This document shows positions 35,952 through 45,310 of a DNA stretch of 64,000 bases, in pieces. Below the pieces are notes generated by a model. It was not told the origin of the DNA, did not search any database, and saw only the letters and a program-made list of their open reading frames with translations. The translations under genes were made by a program, and so were the position numbers. This DNA is from Prodigiosinella aquatilis (GTDB taxonomy: Bacteria; Pseudomonadota; Gammaproteobacteria; Enterobacterales; Enterobacteriaceae): positions 4,216,001-4,280,000 of the forward strand of contig CP128857.1 of assembly GCA_030388725.1 (NCBI GenBank), written 5' to 3'. Position 1 is the first letter of the stretch. Every line of letters begins with the position of its first letter.

Positions 35952-36614
35952 CTATTTCAGTTTGACCGTTTTAACCCCTTCCGGTGAACCAACCAACGCC
36001 ACATCGGCACAACGGTTAGCAAACAGGCCAACAGTCACTACGCCAGCGATACCATTAATGTGATTTTCTACCGCAATAGCGTTGGAAATATCCAGATTAT
36101 GCACATCCAGAATGATATTGCCGTTATCGGTCAATATGCCCTGGCGATACTCAGGTTGCGCACCCATCTTAGCCAACTCACGGGCCACATAAGCACGCGC
36201 CATCGGGATTACTTCTACCGGCAGAGGGAACCTCCCTAGAATGTCGACCTGTTTGGAGGCATCGACAATACACACAAACTGACGAGCAATAGCCGCAATG
36301 ATTTTCTCGCGAGTTAACGCCGCTCCACCGCCTTTGATCATCTGCATGTACGGGTTGATTTCGTCCGCGCCATCAACGTAAACATCCAGCAAATCGACAT
36401 CATTACAGTCAAAGACCTGAATTCCCAAACTTTTCAACTTGGCGGTAGAAGCATCCGAACTGGATACCGCCCCTTCTATCTGATTTTTGATGGAGCCAAG
36501 CGCATCAATAAAGTGTGCGGCGGTCGATCCCGTTCCAACACCAACGATGGTGCCGGGGCGGACATAATCAAGCGCGGCCCAGCCAACGGCCTTTTTCAGT
36601 TCATCCTGTGTCAT
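35952..36614 (-). CDS. rpiA: Ribose-5-phosphate isomerase A
   Basis: RpiA interconverts ribose-5-P and ribulose-5-P. The phosphate-binding GVGTGSTAAHFIDAL lies near residue 24, the active-site DGADEINPYMQMIKGGGAALTREK near 81, and GRFPLPVEVIPMA follows. The start MTQDELKKAVGWAAL gives 220 residues (E. coli 219); a longer upstream reading of 40 residues is not supported by homology. It is divergent from argP. Confidence 0.97.
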   Translation of the reverse strand: MTQDELKKAVGWAALDYVRPGTIVGVGTGSTAAHFIDALGSIKNQIEGAVSSSDASTAKLKSLGIQVFDCNDVDLLDVYVDGADEINPYMQMIKGGGAALTREKIIAAIARQFVCIVDASKQVDILGRFPLPVEVIPMARAYVARELAKMGAQPEYRQGILTDNGNIILDVHNLDISNAIAVENHINGIAGVVTVGLFANRCADVALVGSPEGVKTVKLK

Positions 36615-36862
36615 GGTCTGCTTATGCCTGTTAGTTACTACGGAAACGTAATATGCATTATAGAGCATGACATCGGGCGATGTCCCGCAATAGGCACGGA
36701 GTCGTCGCCTCTCTGGACTCGAGTAATTCAACACGGTTTGTCATTTCACGCTGTGGCTGATTTAACCCCTGGTGTCAGAAAATCGCAGATTTTGAGGGCG
36801 ATAACGCGACAAAGTGTGGCATAGTGCCGAAATTGTTTCCATTCAGAGGAATTATCACTTTC

Positions 36863-37756
36863 ATGAAACGCCCAGACTATCGCACCCTTCAGGCGCTGGA
36901 CGCCGTGATCCGTGAACGTGGTTTTGAACGCGCCGCGCAAAAACTCTGCATCACGCAATCGGCCGTTTCGCAGCGCATCAAGCAATTGGAAAATCTGTTT
37001 GGTCAACCGTTGCTGGTCAGAACGATCCCTCCCCGTCCCACAGAACAAGGGCAGAAACTGCTGGCGTTACTGCATCAGGTAGAACTGCTCGAAGAAGAGT
37101 GGCTGGGCGATGAAAATTCGAACGAAACACCACTATTATTATCGCTGGCGGTAAACGCCGATAGTCTGGCAACCTGGCTACTGCCAGCGCTGAAACCCGT
37201 ACTGACGGACTCACCGATACGCCTCAATTTACAGGTCGAAGATGAAACACGCACCCAGGAGAGACTCCGGCGGGGAGAAGTTGTGGGGGCAGTCAGTATC
37301 CAGCCACAACCGTTGCCCAGTTGTCTGGTGGATCAACTCGGTGCGCTTGATTATCTGTTTGTTGCTTCTCCCGGTTTTGCCGAGCGCTATTTTCCAAACG
37401 GGGTGACTCGTTCAGCCCTGTTACGCGCTCCCGCTGTAGCATTCGATCATCTGGACGACATGCATCAGGCATTCCTGCAACAGAATTTTGATTTATCACC
37501 CGGCAGCGTTCCCTGCCATATTGTGAATTCCTCAGAAGCGTTTGTGCAGCTCGCTCGCCAGGGCACAACCTGCTGCATGATTCCACACTTGCAGATTGAA
37601 AGGGAACTGGCCAACGAAGAACTGCTTGACCTCACGCCTGGCCTGTTTCAACGCCGGATGCTTTACTGGCATCGGTTTGCGCCGGAAAGCCGGATGATGA
37701 GAAAAGTCACCGATGCGCTGTTAGAGCACGGACGGCAGGTACTGCGGCAATGCTGA
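36863..37756 (+). CDS. argP: LysR-family regulator ArgP (IciA)
   Basis: ArgP activates argO in response to arginine and is antagonised by lysine; it also affects other lysine/arginine genes. The N-terminal winged HTH shows RTLQALDAVIRERGFERAAQKL and SAVSQRIKQLENLFGQPLLVRT, followed by a LysR co-inducer domain. The start MKRPDYRTLQALD gives 297 residues, the E. coli length; a start 39 bases earlier is rejected. Its target argO is 1.5 kb away, beyond yggE. Confidence 0.96.
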   Translation: MKRPDYRTLQALDAVIRERGFERAAQKLCITQSAVSQRIKQLENLFGQPLLVRTIPPRPTEQGQKLLALLHQVELLEEEWLGDENSNETPLLLSLAVNADSLATWLLPALKPVLTDSPIRLNLQVEDETRTQERLRRGEVVGAVSIQPQPLPSCLVDQLGALDYLFVASPGFAERYFPNGVTRSALLRAPAVAFDHLDDMHQAFLQQNFDLSPGSVPCHIVNSSEAFVQLARQGTTCCMIPHLQIERELANEELLDLTPGLFQRRMLYWHRFAPESRMMRKVTDALLEHGRQVLRQC

Positions 37757-37772
37757 CGTCCGTGGTGACGTG

Positions 37773-38498
37773 TTAGGGATTACGTTGCAGTTCGAATACC
37801 ACATCAACTTGATCATCAAAGTGGATGGTCTGCTGCTCATAAGTCTGAGAAGCTGTCGATTGCACCGCGACATCAGCGGTTTTAAACAAGCGAGTCATCG
37901 GTACTGGCTGATAATTCGCCACATGATAGCGGATACTGTAAACCGGCCCCAATGTCGTATTGAAACCCGAGGCCAGCGATTGTGCCTGGCTAATGGCTTG
38001 TTCAATCGCTTTCTTGCGGGCCAGTTTACGGTAGGTGTCTGGGTTAGATACGCCCAGTTCGACAGTCTGAATCTCGTTCAGCCCGGATTTCAATGCACCT
38101 TCAAGCAACTCATTCAACTTCCCCAGTTGGCGCAACGTCACGTCAACCTGCCGTACTGCACGATATCCCTTCAGCACTGAGCCACCTGTTTTTAGATAGT
38201 CATACTCAGGCTGAGTACGCAGATTGGCGGCGTTGATATCTTTCTTTTCAATGCCATTTTTAGCCAGAAAATCGAAATACTGTGCCACACGGCGATCAAC
38301 CTGTTTTTTCGCACTGGCTGCGTCTTTCGATGAAACACTCACCTCAATCGATAACCGGGCAAGGTCCGGTGTTGCATCTACAGTAGCGCTGCCAGACGTT
38401 ACAAGATGAGGTCCACTCGGTAATTCAGCGGCGGGTACGCTAACGGCGACACTCCCAAAACCAAGCACAGCAGCAAGTAGCCATATAGTCTGTTTCAC
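37773..38498 (-). CDS. yggE: Oxidative stress defence protein YggE (SIMPL domain)
   Basis: YggE is a periplasmic SIMPL/DUF541 protein linked to lower reactive oxygen damage in E. coli. The signal peptide of about 23 residues ends VPAAE, and the SIMPL domain begins near HLVTSGSATVDATPDLARLSIEV. The remainder shows YRAVRQVDVTLRQLGKLNELLEGALK and the QAQSLASGFN segment. The length is 241 residues (E. coli 246). It is convergent with argP and downstream of argO by 140 bases. Confidence 0.93.
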   Translation of the reverse strand: MKQTIWLLAAVLGFGSVAVSVPAAELPSGPHLVTSGSATVDATPDLARLSIEVSVSSKDAASAKKQVDRRVAQYFDFLAKNGIEKKDINAANLRTQPEYDYLKTGGSVLKGYRAVRQVDVTLRQLGKLNELLEGALKSGLNEIQTVELGVSNPDTYRKLARKKAIEQAISQAQSLASGFNTTLGPVYSIRYHVANYQPVPMTRLFKTADVAVQSTASQTYEQQTIHFDDQVDVVFELQRNP

Positions 38499-38638
38499 GA
38501 CATCCCCTTCTCTTTTTCATCCATGCTATTTACGTACAGGTTCTTTCATTGTAATGATGACCTGTACACCATAACGCGAAGTGACCTTAATCCAATATAA
38601 GGGAATCTCTGAATATTGCAGGCTGTCATGCCCGTTTT

Positions 38639-39259
38639 TTACAGCAACTGCCAACCATGATTCGCCAATTGCAGAGCAATCATCCACATGACACCACCGA
38701 CTAACAGGTTAATGATGCGCTGACTCCGGGTGCTACTCAGCCATGGTGACAACCAGGCTGCCAGGAGTGCCAGCGAAAAGAACCACAAAAAAGAAGCCGT
38801 AATCGAACCAAAGGCGAACCAGCCACGTTCATTAACCGCAAATTGCCCACCGAGACTCCCCAGAACCACGAAGGTGTCAAGATACACATGCGGATTCAGC
38901 CAGGTTACTGCCAGCAAGGTTGCCATAATACGCCAGCGACTTTGTTTCATCGCATCCGCCTGCGTAATAACAATATCCTGGCTAAGTGCCGTTTTAAATG
39001 CCCCCCAACCATACCACAGCAAGAATGCGACTCCGCCCCAGGTCACCAGTTCCATCAACCATGATGACTGGCTTAAGAAGGCACTGCCACCGAAAACACC
39101 AGCACAAATCAATACCATGTCACTCAATGAACACAGCGACGCAATCATCAGGTGATATTGACGATGTACACCTTGATTCATGACAAATGCATTCTGGGGC
39201 CCTAGCGGCAAAATCATAGCGGCACCCAGCAAAAAACCTTGAAAATAAATAGCCAGCAT
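38639..39259 (-). CDS. argO: Arginine exporter ArgO
   Basis: ArgO is an inner-membrane LysE-family exporter of arginine (and canavanine), activated by ArgP. The LysE signature GAAMILPLGPQNAFVMNQGVHRQY lies at residues 12-35, with WGGVAFLLWYGWGAFKTA and WLNPHVYLDTFVVLGSLGG further on, and about six membrane segments. The start at 39259 has GAGGA five bases away and gives 206 residues (E. coli 211). The C-terminus is slightly shorter than in E. coli. It marks the left edge of the accessory segment. Confidence 0.95.
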   Translation of the reverse strand: MLAIYFQGFLLGAAMILPLGPQNAFVMNQGVHRQYHLMIASLCSLSDMVLICAGVFGGSAFLSQSSWLMELVTWGGVAFLLWYGWGAFKTALSQDIVITQADAMKQSRWRIMATLLAVTWLNPHVYLDTFVVLGSLGGQFAVNERGWFAFGSITASFLWFFSLALLAAWLSPWLSSTRSQRIINLLVGGVMWMIALQLANHGWQLL

Positions 39260-39370
39260 AACGTCCTCAATATTTGGTCTATCGCTATGCCTGGCAGTGT
39301 AAGAAGTCACCATCATTAATTGAAATGGAAAATTCTAATCCATCATTAATATAACTAATGACATAAAGCA

Positions 39371-40189
39371 TCAGGCGTCTGGTGACAAATAACCCAACTC
39401 CTGTGAAATGCACTGGGCGGTATACAGTATCGGTTTGGCCAGCGCGGCAATGCCCATTTGTTGTAACCTGGCCGTTGATAACGAAATAGACACGGCATAG
39501 GGTACCCGGCGATGAATATCAAAAACCGGTGCGGAAATACAGGAAACGCCCAGCTCATTCTCTTCCCGATCCATAGCCAACCCTTGCTGACGAATATCTG
39601 TCAGTTCTTTTCGCATCTGCGTCAGACTAGTGATGGTATTCGGCGTCAACTGCCGTATCTCATTCTTATGGCTGCGCCAATATTCCACCGGATAGTCCGT
39701 CCGACCATAGGCCATAAAAACCTTTCCCATGGCCGAACAATACAACGGCATGTGCTGACCAATATAGGCCCGGGTACGCATCATTCCGGTGGTAGGTTCC
39801 AGTTTATAAATCAGGATGACATGATCATCTTCGCGGCTTGAAAAGTTGATGGTTTCTCCCACATCCAGATTCAGTTTCTCCAGATGCGGAGCCGCGATGT
39901 GCAGAACATTCAATGATGACAATGCTTTCTGCCCGATAGAAATAAACTTGGTCGTTAAACGATAGCAGCCTGGCAACCGTGCCGGCACCACATAACCACA
40001 GCCAGCCAAACCCTGTAACAAACGATGCACGGTGCTTTTATTCATGCCCGATTGCGCCGCAATCTGCGCCAGCGGACAGCCATTCGGGTAGTCGCTTAAG
40101 ATTTCAATCAACTGCAATCCTCTGAATAAACTCTGGCTACCCAACGGTTTTTCTGTTTTATCATCTTCATCAATGGCTTTTTCGCGCAT
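39371..40189 (-). CDS. IclR-family transcriptional regulator
   Basis: This predicted repressor has an N-terminal winged HTH (about residues 12-75: SLFRGLQLIEILSDYP, AAQSGMNKSTVHRLLQGLAGCGYV). The C-terminal IclR effector-binding domain contains AMGKVFMAYG, LAMDREENELGVSCISAPVFD and VSISLSTARL. The start at 40189 (MREKAIDED) is preferred because AGGGAG lies 9 bases upstream. It is divergent from the sugar ABC genes across 346 bases, so it most likely controls them with a sugar or sugar-acid effector that cannot be named. Confidence 0.88.
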   Translation of the reverse strand: MREKAIDEDDKTEKPLGSQSLFRGLQLIEILSDYPNGCPLAQIAAQSGMNKSTVHRLLQGLAGCGYVVPARLPGCYRLTTKFISIGQKALSSLNVLHIAAPHLEKLNLDVGETINFSSREDDHVILIYKLEPTTGMMRTRAYIGQHMPLYCSAMGKVFMAYGRTDYPVEYWRSHKNEIRQLTPNTITSLTQMRKELTDIRQQGLAMDREENELGVSCISAPVFDIHRRVPYAVSISLSTARLQQMGIAALAKPILYTAQCISQELGYLSPDA

Positions 40190-40535
40190 AAACCCCATTC
40201 TCCCTATTGCTACATCCAGATGGTACTGCAAGCACAACCCAGGCGTGAAGTCATGGAACGATGTTTCACTCTATCCAATGTATTAACACACCACGCTGTG
40301 ACGTCCTACCAGAAGTGCGTGGCGAGTCACAATTTCAGCAAATCATTATTAATTAATTGATTAATATATAAATTTAAAAGCACACTTTCTTTGCTTTACC
40401 ATTGGGTTCAGCTTATTATTTTTGAAATTCAATTTCGCATTACGGAATGTATGGATTAATTAATAAACAGATAATAGCAAGAAAGACGTCACGAGTTGCG
40501 TCTCTCCCAGACCTCCACTGAAAAGGCAAACAGTG
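40190..40535. promoter_or_regulatory. Divergent control region of the iclR-type gene and ABC operon
   Basis: This AT-rich 346-base region separates the regulator and transport genes. The best operator candidate is the perfect inverted repeat GAAATT-C-AATTTC at 40424-40436, resembling the IclR-family half-site arrangement GGAAAT-N-ATTTCC. An AT-rich stretch (40343-40375) and a possible promoter lie around it. No gene was seen. Confidence 0.55.
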
Positions 40536-42092
40536 ATGGACAGAAATCAACATAGTCAGCCACTCTTATCCATGCAACATATCGTCAAAAAATTTGGCGG
40601 TAATATTGCGGTAAATAAGGTCAGTCTTGATGTTATGCCGGGAGAGATTCTGGCTTTGCTGGGAGAAAACGGCGCTGGAAAATCGACTCTGATAAAAATC
40701 CTGGCTGGCGTGTATGACCGTGATGGCGGTGACATCCTTTTTCACGGTAACAGTATTCGATCAGCGTCTGAGCTACGTAGCGACATCCGCCAACCCATCG
40801 CTTTTATCCATCAGGATCTGGGGTTGATCGAATGGATGACCGTTGCGGAAAATATGGCGTTGGTTATGGGATTCCCTCGGCGGTGGGGCATGATCAACTG
40901 GACGGCTATGTATACCCGCGCCCGCCAGGCATTGCAGAATGTGGGTATCGATCTCGATCCGCAAACCCGCGTATTTGATTTGTCCCGCACCGAAAAATCC
41001 CTGCTGGCGATAGCCAGAGCTGTCGCTGTTAATGCGGAAGTGTTGGTGCTGGACGAACCGACAGCGTCGCTACCTGCCAGCGATGTCCGCCATCTGTTCA
41101 CGGTATTGAATCATCTGCGTAGCAAAAAAGTCGGCATGATTTACGTCACCCACCGGTTGGATGAAGTGATAGAAATCGCCGACCGCATCTGTGTCATGCG
41201 CGATGGCCGCTATGTCGCTGGCGGCGCTACCGAAGGCTATTCGGTACGAGATCTGGTACAGATGATTGTTGGTGAAGTGGTAAAAGAGCATCAGCGTATG
41301 CCATTACCCCAAAACCAGCCTCCCATACTGACACTCGACAACGTCGTGGTCGGCGATACCGGACCGGTTTCTTTCACGCTACAACCGGGAGAAATGATGG
41401 CACTGGCCGGCCTGCGTGGTGCAGGTCAGGAAGAAATCAGTCGTCTGCTGTTCGGTCTGCGTCAATGTGATAAGGGCACCATCACGCTTTGCAATCGACT
41501 CTGGCACGCAACCACCCCGCAACAGGCTATGCACGCTGGTGTATCGCTGGTCACCGGTGACCGTACCGGGGAAAGTCTTGTGATGTCGATGTCGGTGCGT
41601 GAAAACCTGTTCATCAATCCTTGCGCCAGTGGTCACAAATTGTTTTCCCGGTACTCCACACGCGAAGAAATCGGCAACAGTTGGTGGAAAGTCCAACTAT
41701 TCGATATCCGTCCGAAAGACGTCAACATCGACATCAGCGCCTTGTCCGGCGGCAATCAGCAAAAAGTAGTGATGGCGCGCTGGATGCATTTGAATACACC
41801 CTTGCTGATTCTGGAAGATCCCACGGCTGGCGTGGATGTGGGAGCCAGGGCCGAAATTTATCATTTATTAAATAAATCACTAAGTGAAGGCGCAGCAATC
41901 TTGGTGATCTCCGCCGATTTCGAGGAGATCGCGCATATCTGCAACCGGGCATTGGTATTTAATCGCGGACAGATGGTGGGAGAGCTTCGTGACCAGCAGG
42001 TGACATTTGCCAATCTGTTGGCATTGGCATCAGGTAGTGAAAATCAAAGTACCGATCATGAAAAACCCCGGCACACACCTTTACGTGCCTGA
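40536..42092 (+). CDS. Sugar ABC transporter ATP-binding protein (CUT2, two NBDs)
   Basis: This tandem nucleotide-binding protein is of the RbsA/MglA/AraG type and powers sugar import. NBD1 has a normal Walker A (GENGAGKST, 43-51) and Walker B (VLDEPT, about 171-176) but a weak signature (LSRTEK). NBD2 has a degenerate Walker A (GLRGAGQEE), a canonical signature (LSGGNQQ, 403-409) and an altered Walker B reading LEDPT. One good composite ATP site therefore remains, as usual for this family. The ATG at 40536 follows an overlapping GTG; 518 residues. It is the first gene of the four-gene unit. Confidence 0.93.
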   Translation: MDRNQHSQPLLSMQHIVKKFGGNIAVNKVSLDVMPGEILALLGENGAGKSTLIKILAGVYDRDGGDILFHGNSIRSASELRSDIRQPIAFIHQDLGLIEWMTVAENMALVMGFPRRWGMINWTAMYTRARQALQNVGIDLDPQTRVFDLSRTEKSLLAIARAVAVNAEVLVLDEPTASLPASDVRHLFTVLNHLRSKKVGMIYVTHRLDEVIEIADRICVMRDGRYVAGGATEGYSVRDLVQMIVGEVVKEHQRMPLPQNQPPILTLDNVVVGDTGPVSFTLQPGEMMALAGLRGAGQEEISRLLFGLRQCDKGTITLCNRLWHATTPQQAMHAGVSLVTGDRTGESLVMSMSVRENLFINPCASGHKLFSRYSTREEIGNSWWKVQLFDIRPKDVNIDISALSGGNQQKVVMARWMHLNTPLLILEDPTAGVDVGARAEIYHLLNKSLSEGAAILVISADFEEIAHICNRALVFNRGQMVGELRDQQVTFANLLALASGSENQSTDHEKPRHTPLRA

Positions 42093-42157
42093 TAACAATT
42101 ACGCGGTTTAATGCCAACAGCGGACAGTTTCTGTCTTTCTCGTATCCGGAGAATGCT

Positions 42158-43234
42158 ATGTCTAAAACACCGGTCAAATCGACAGCTCTAGAACAACGTA
42201 TTAGCCTGAAACAGCACGGTATGGGAGCCTGGTCGATGCAGGTTTTTACCCGCTATGGTTTGCTACTGCTCTGTATCGCGCTGGTATTGATATTTTCTGC
42301 CATCACCCCTTCTTTTGCTTCATTGCTGACACTACAGGCAATTCTTTCCAGTAAATCCAAAATCGCTCTACTGGCCCTGGCGGCCACCATTCCAATGATT
42401 GTCGGGAAAATCGACCTGAATGTTGGTTTTGGTATCGTGCTATGGCATATCCTGGCCATTACGCTACAGGTGCGATACGGCTTTTCGTGGCAAGCTGCCG
42501 TGTTCATCGTACTGATTATCTCAGCAATATACGGATTACTGAATGGCATTCTGGTCGCGCTAGCCGATATTGACAGCTTCGTTGCTACGCTCGGATCAGG
42601 GACGGTGCTGTATGCCATCGCACTCTGGCATTCTGGTGGCCGACAGATCGTTGGCGATCTACCAGATAGCTTTATCGCGCTGTACCACACAGAGATCATG
42701 GGCATTCCGATTGCGGCTTTTTACGTATTGATCATCGCCGTGATTTTATGGCTCATTACTGAACATACTCCATTGGGCCGTTGCATGTACGCTGTCGGCG
42801 GCAACCCTGCCGCTGCCAAACTAAACGGTATCTCGGTAACCCGATTTACCATCGGCGCTTTTATCACGTCCAGTGTACTGACCGGCTTTACTGGGATACT
42901 CATTGCCGCCGACCAAGGCGTAGGTCAAGCCAGCGTCGGCATGGATTACCTGCTGCCGGCACTGGTGGGCGCTTTTCTTGGCAGTACCACCATCCGCCCT
43001 GGACGAGTCAACGTATGGGGAACCGTGGTCGGTATCTCTATCCTGGCAATCGGTATCGCCGGGATCCAGCAATTTGGTGGCGCATTCTGGGTAGAACCCC
43101 TGTTTAACGGTGCCACCTTATTACTATCCATTACGCTGGCGGGCTACGCACAACGCCGCCGGCTATTGAATCAAAAAGCGGTTCAACGCCATCAATCCAC
43201 CCCAGACAAAGAAAAAAAGGCTGTTAACCCTTAA
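42158..43234 (+). CDS. Sugar ABC transporter permease (RbsC family)
   Basis: This is a 358-residue inner-membrane permease with about ten hydrophobic segments, belonging to the BPD_transp_2 family (RbsC/MglC/AraH). Typical motifs are KIDLNVGFGIVLWH in the place of the usual GGIDLSVGS, DSFVATLGSGTVLY, TPLGRCMYAVGGNPAAAKLNGI and GVGQASVGMDYLLPALVGAFLG. The N-terminus has a polar extension of about 30 residues and the C-terminus a charged tail. It follows the ATPase by 65 bases with GGAG before the ATG. It presumably forms a homodimer with the binding protein and ATPase. Confidence 0.92.
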   Translation: MSKTPVKSTALEQRISLKQHGMGAWSMQVFTRYGLLLLCIALVLIFSAITPSFASLLTLQAILSSKSKIALLALAATIPMIVGKIDLNVGFGIVLWHILAITLQVRYGFSWQAAVFIVLIISAIYGLLNGILVALADIDSFVATLGSGTVLYAIALWHSGGRQIVGDLPDSFIALYHTEIMGIPIAAFYVLIIAVILWLITEHTPLGRCMYAVGGNPAAAKLNGISVTRFTIGAFITSSVLTGFTGILIAADQGVGQASVGMDYLLPALVGAFLGSTTIRPGRVNVWGTVVGISILAIGIAGIQQFGGAFWVEPLFNGATLLLSITLAGYAQRRRLLNQKAVQRHQSTPDKEKKAVNP

Positions 43235-43253
43235 TCACACCAAGGAGAACACG

Positions 43254-44360
43254 ATGAAAAAGTATTCATTGTTACCAAGCCTGATGCTAAGCAGTACCCT
43301 ACTTTTTACCTTATCTGCACAGGCTGACAGCTATCTGGATCAGGCCAAGGCAGTCATTGCCAAGGCCACAGCACCGGTCACCAAATGGGACGGCCCTACC
43401 AGCGGGCCCAAACTACAGACTAATAAGCACATCATTTTTATCGCTTCTGACATGAAGAACGGTGGCGTTCAAGGGGTACAGCAAGGTATGGTTGAAGCGA
43501 CCAAAACCGTTGGCTGGAAACTGGAGACACTGGACGGCGCGGGTTCGGTAAAAGATCAGCTATCCGCACTGAACCAGGCTATCGCCCAAAAACCGGATGG
43601 GATTGTGATCGGCGGCTGGAATCCAAACGTGGCTCGTATCCCGCTGAAAAAAGCCGTTAAGCAAGGCATTGTACTGATGGGCTGGCATGCTGTGCCAGAA
43701 CCGGGTCCGGTTCCAAAATACAACATCTATGACAATATCACCTCAGATTCCAATGAAGTGGCACGCGTAGCTGCGCTGTATGCGGTGGCAAAATCAGAAG
43801 GTACGGCAAAGGTAGTGATTTTTACCGATTCGCTGTATCAGATCGCGCTGGATAAAGCCAATGTGATCAAAAAAACCATAGAAAAATGCAGCGGTTGCCA
43901 GGTACTGGAGATGATTGATACCCCATTGTCTGATACATCCAGTCGCATGCCGCCAATGACGTTCAGTCTGCTACAAAAATATGGTGACAAATTCCAGTAT
44001 GCGCTGGCAATTAACGATCTCTATTTCGACTTTATGGCCCCAGCACTGAAAACCGCCGGTAAAGGTGGAAACAACCCCCCTCATAACATCTCCGCTGGCG
44101 ATGGATCTATTTCTGCCTATCAACGTATCCGCACCGGTAACAGTCAGGACGCGACAGTACCTGAGCCGTTGAAACTGCATGGTTGGCAACTGGTGGATGA
44201 ATTTAATCGCGCCTTCGCCAAACAACCACCATCAGGCTACGTCACACCGGTGCATCTGGTGACCAAAAACAACATCGATCATGATGGCGGGCCAGAGAAC
44301 CAGTTCGATCCACAAAACGGTTATCAGCAACATTATAAGACCCTGTGGGGCGTAAAATAA
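43254..44360 (+). CDS. Periplasmic sugar-binding protein of the ABC importer
   Basis: This is a 368-residue type I periplasmic binding protein (Peripla_BP_4 fold). The signal peptide of about 24 residues ends SAQA-DSYL. Domain features are HIIFIASDMKNGGVQGVQQGM, IAQKPDGIVIGGWNP and DNITSDSNEVARVAALYAV. It is longer than RbsB-type proteins, with an extra N-terminal segment (25-60). Two cysteines close together (CSGC) could form a disulphide. The substrate is unknown, though neighbouring SMP-30 suggests an aldose or sugar lactone. A strong AAGGAGA precedes the start. Confidence 0.9.
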   Translation: MKKYSLLPSLMLSSTLLFTLSAQADSYLDQAKAVIAKATAPVTKWDGPTSGPKLQTNKHIIFIASDMKNGGVQGVQQGMVEATKTVGWKLETLDGAGSVKDQLSALNQAIAQKPDGIVIGGWNPNVARIPLKKAVKQGIVLMGWHAVPEPGPVPKYNIYDNITSDSNEVARVAALYAVAKSEGTAKVVIFTDSLYQIALDKANVIKKTIEKCSGCQVLEMIDTPLSDTSSRMPPMTFSLLQKYGDKFQYALAINDLYFDFMAPALKTAGKGGNNPPHNISAGDGSISAYQRIRTGNSQDATVPEPLKLHGWQLVDEFNRAFAKQPPSGYVTPVHLVTKNNIDHDGGPENQFDPQNGYQQHYKTLWGVK

Positions 44361-44373
44361 GAGGGGCCCTGTC

Positions 44374-45264
44374 ATGATGAGTTCTATGTTCTCCGTTAAT
44401 AACACGTCCGTTCTAGATTCATCACTATGGAACGGCACGCTAGAACGATTATGCTCACCGGCGGTCTGGGCCGAAGGACCAGTGTGGCTACCAGAACAGA
44501 ATGCAGTGGTCTTCAGCGATGTGAAAGGAAATCGCCTGTTCCGCTGGTCGGAACAGGATGGCGTTAGTCTGTTTCGCCACAGTTCAAACTATGCCAACGG
44601 TAACGCGCTGGATAAACAAGGACGCATCGTCAGCTGTGAGCATGGCAGACGTGGTATCAGTCGTACTGAACACAATGGTGAAGTTACACTGCTGGTAGAT
44701 AAGTTTGAGGGGAAACGGTTTAACTCTCCCAATGATCTGGCTATCCGCTCGGATGGTACTATCTGGTTTACCGATCCGCCATACGGCATCATCAACGATA
44801 ACGAAGGCTATAAGTCAGAAAGTCAGATTGTTGGCTGCTATGTCTACTGTTTTGACCCTGAAGATGGTTCTGTGGCACTCGCCAGCAGTGACTTACAACG
44901 GCCAAATGGACTGGCGTTTTCCCCAGATGAAAGTCTGATGTATGTAGCCGATATGTCCATCGTCGACTTTCCGGTACAGGGGCGACATCAATTACGTGTT
45001 TACCAAGTCTCAGGCAAGGAGCTACTAGGTGGACAGCGATTAACGGACGTTACTCCCGGCTTCCCGGATGGCTTCTGTGTCAACGCCGAAGGGGCTATTT
45101 TCTGTAGTTGTAAAGATGGTGTGCTGGTGTTTTCACCACAAGGTGAAACCGTGGGAAAAATTCCAGTCCCGGAGTTGGTTTCAAATTGTATGATAGGTGG
45201 AGTGGACGGCAATGAATTGTACATTACCGCCACCACGTCCCTCTACCGTTACCGTCTATCGTAG
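44374..45264 (+). CDS. SMP-30/gluconolactonase family protein
   Basis: This is a 296-residue six-bladed beta-propeller lactonase of the SMP-30/LRE family, which opens aldonolactone rings in a divalent-metal-dependent way. Likely metal ligands are the Glu of WAEGPVW (about residue 34), Asn of NSPNDLAI, Asn of RPNGLAFSP and Asp of FPDGFCV. There is no signal peptide, so it would act in the cytosol. The start has GAGGGG seven bases away, 13 bases after the binding protein gene, so it is co-transcribed with the importer. No sugar dehydrogenase or dehydratase is present, so its pathway is incomplete here. Confidence 0.88.
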   Translation: MMSSMFSVNNTSVLDSSLWNGTLERLCSPAVWAEGPVWLPEQNAVVFSDVKGNRLFRWSEQDGVSLFRHSSNYANGNALDKQGRIVSCEHGRRGISRTEHNGEVTLLVDKFEGKRFNSPNDLAIRSDGTIWFTDPPYGIINDNEGYKSESQIVGCYVYCFDPEDGSVALASSDLQRPNGLAFSPDESLMYVADMSIVDFPVQGRHQLRVYQVSGKELLGGQRLTDVTPGFPDGFCVNAEGAIFCSCKDGVLVFSPQGETVGKIPVPELVSNCMIGGVDGNELYITATTSLYRYRLS

Positions 45265-45310
45265 TGCACCAGACTTATCCCCCTGAATAACGCTGTCTCT
45301 TATACACAAA

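Noticed and set aside
40343..40375. AT-rich repeats in the iclR-ABC intergenic region as possible origin iterons
   Set aside because: They are low-complexity AATTAATT-type sequence without ordered repeats, DnaA box clusters or replication genes nearby.
45300..45308. DnaA box TTATACACA as a replication signal
   Set aside because: It belongs to the IS50-type terminal repeat, where such a box is a known feature, and stands alone.
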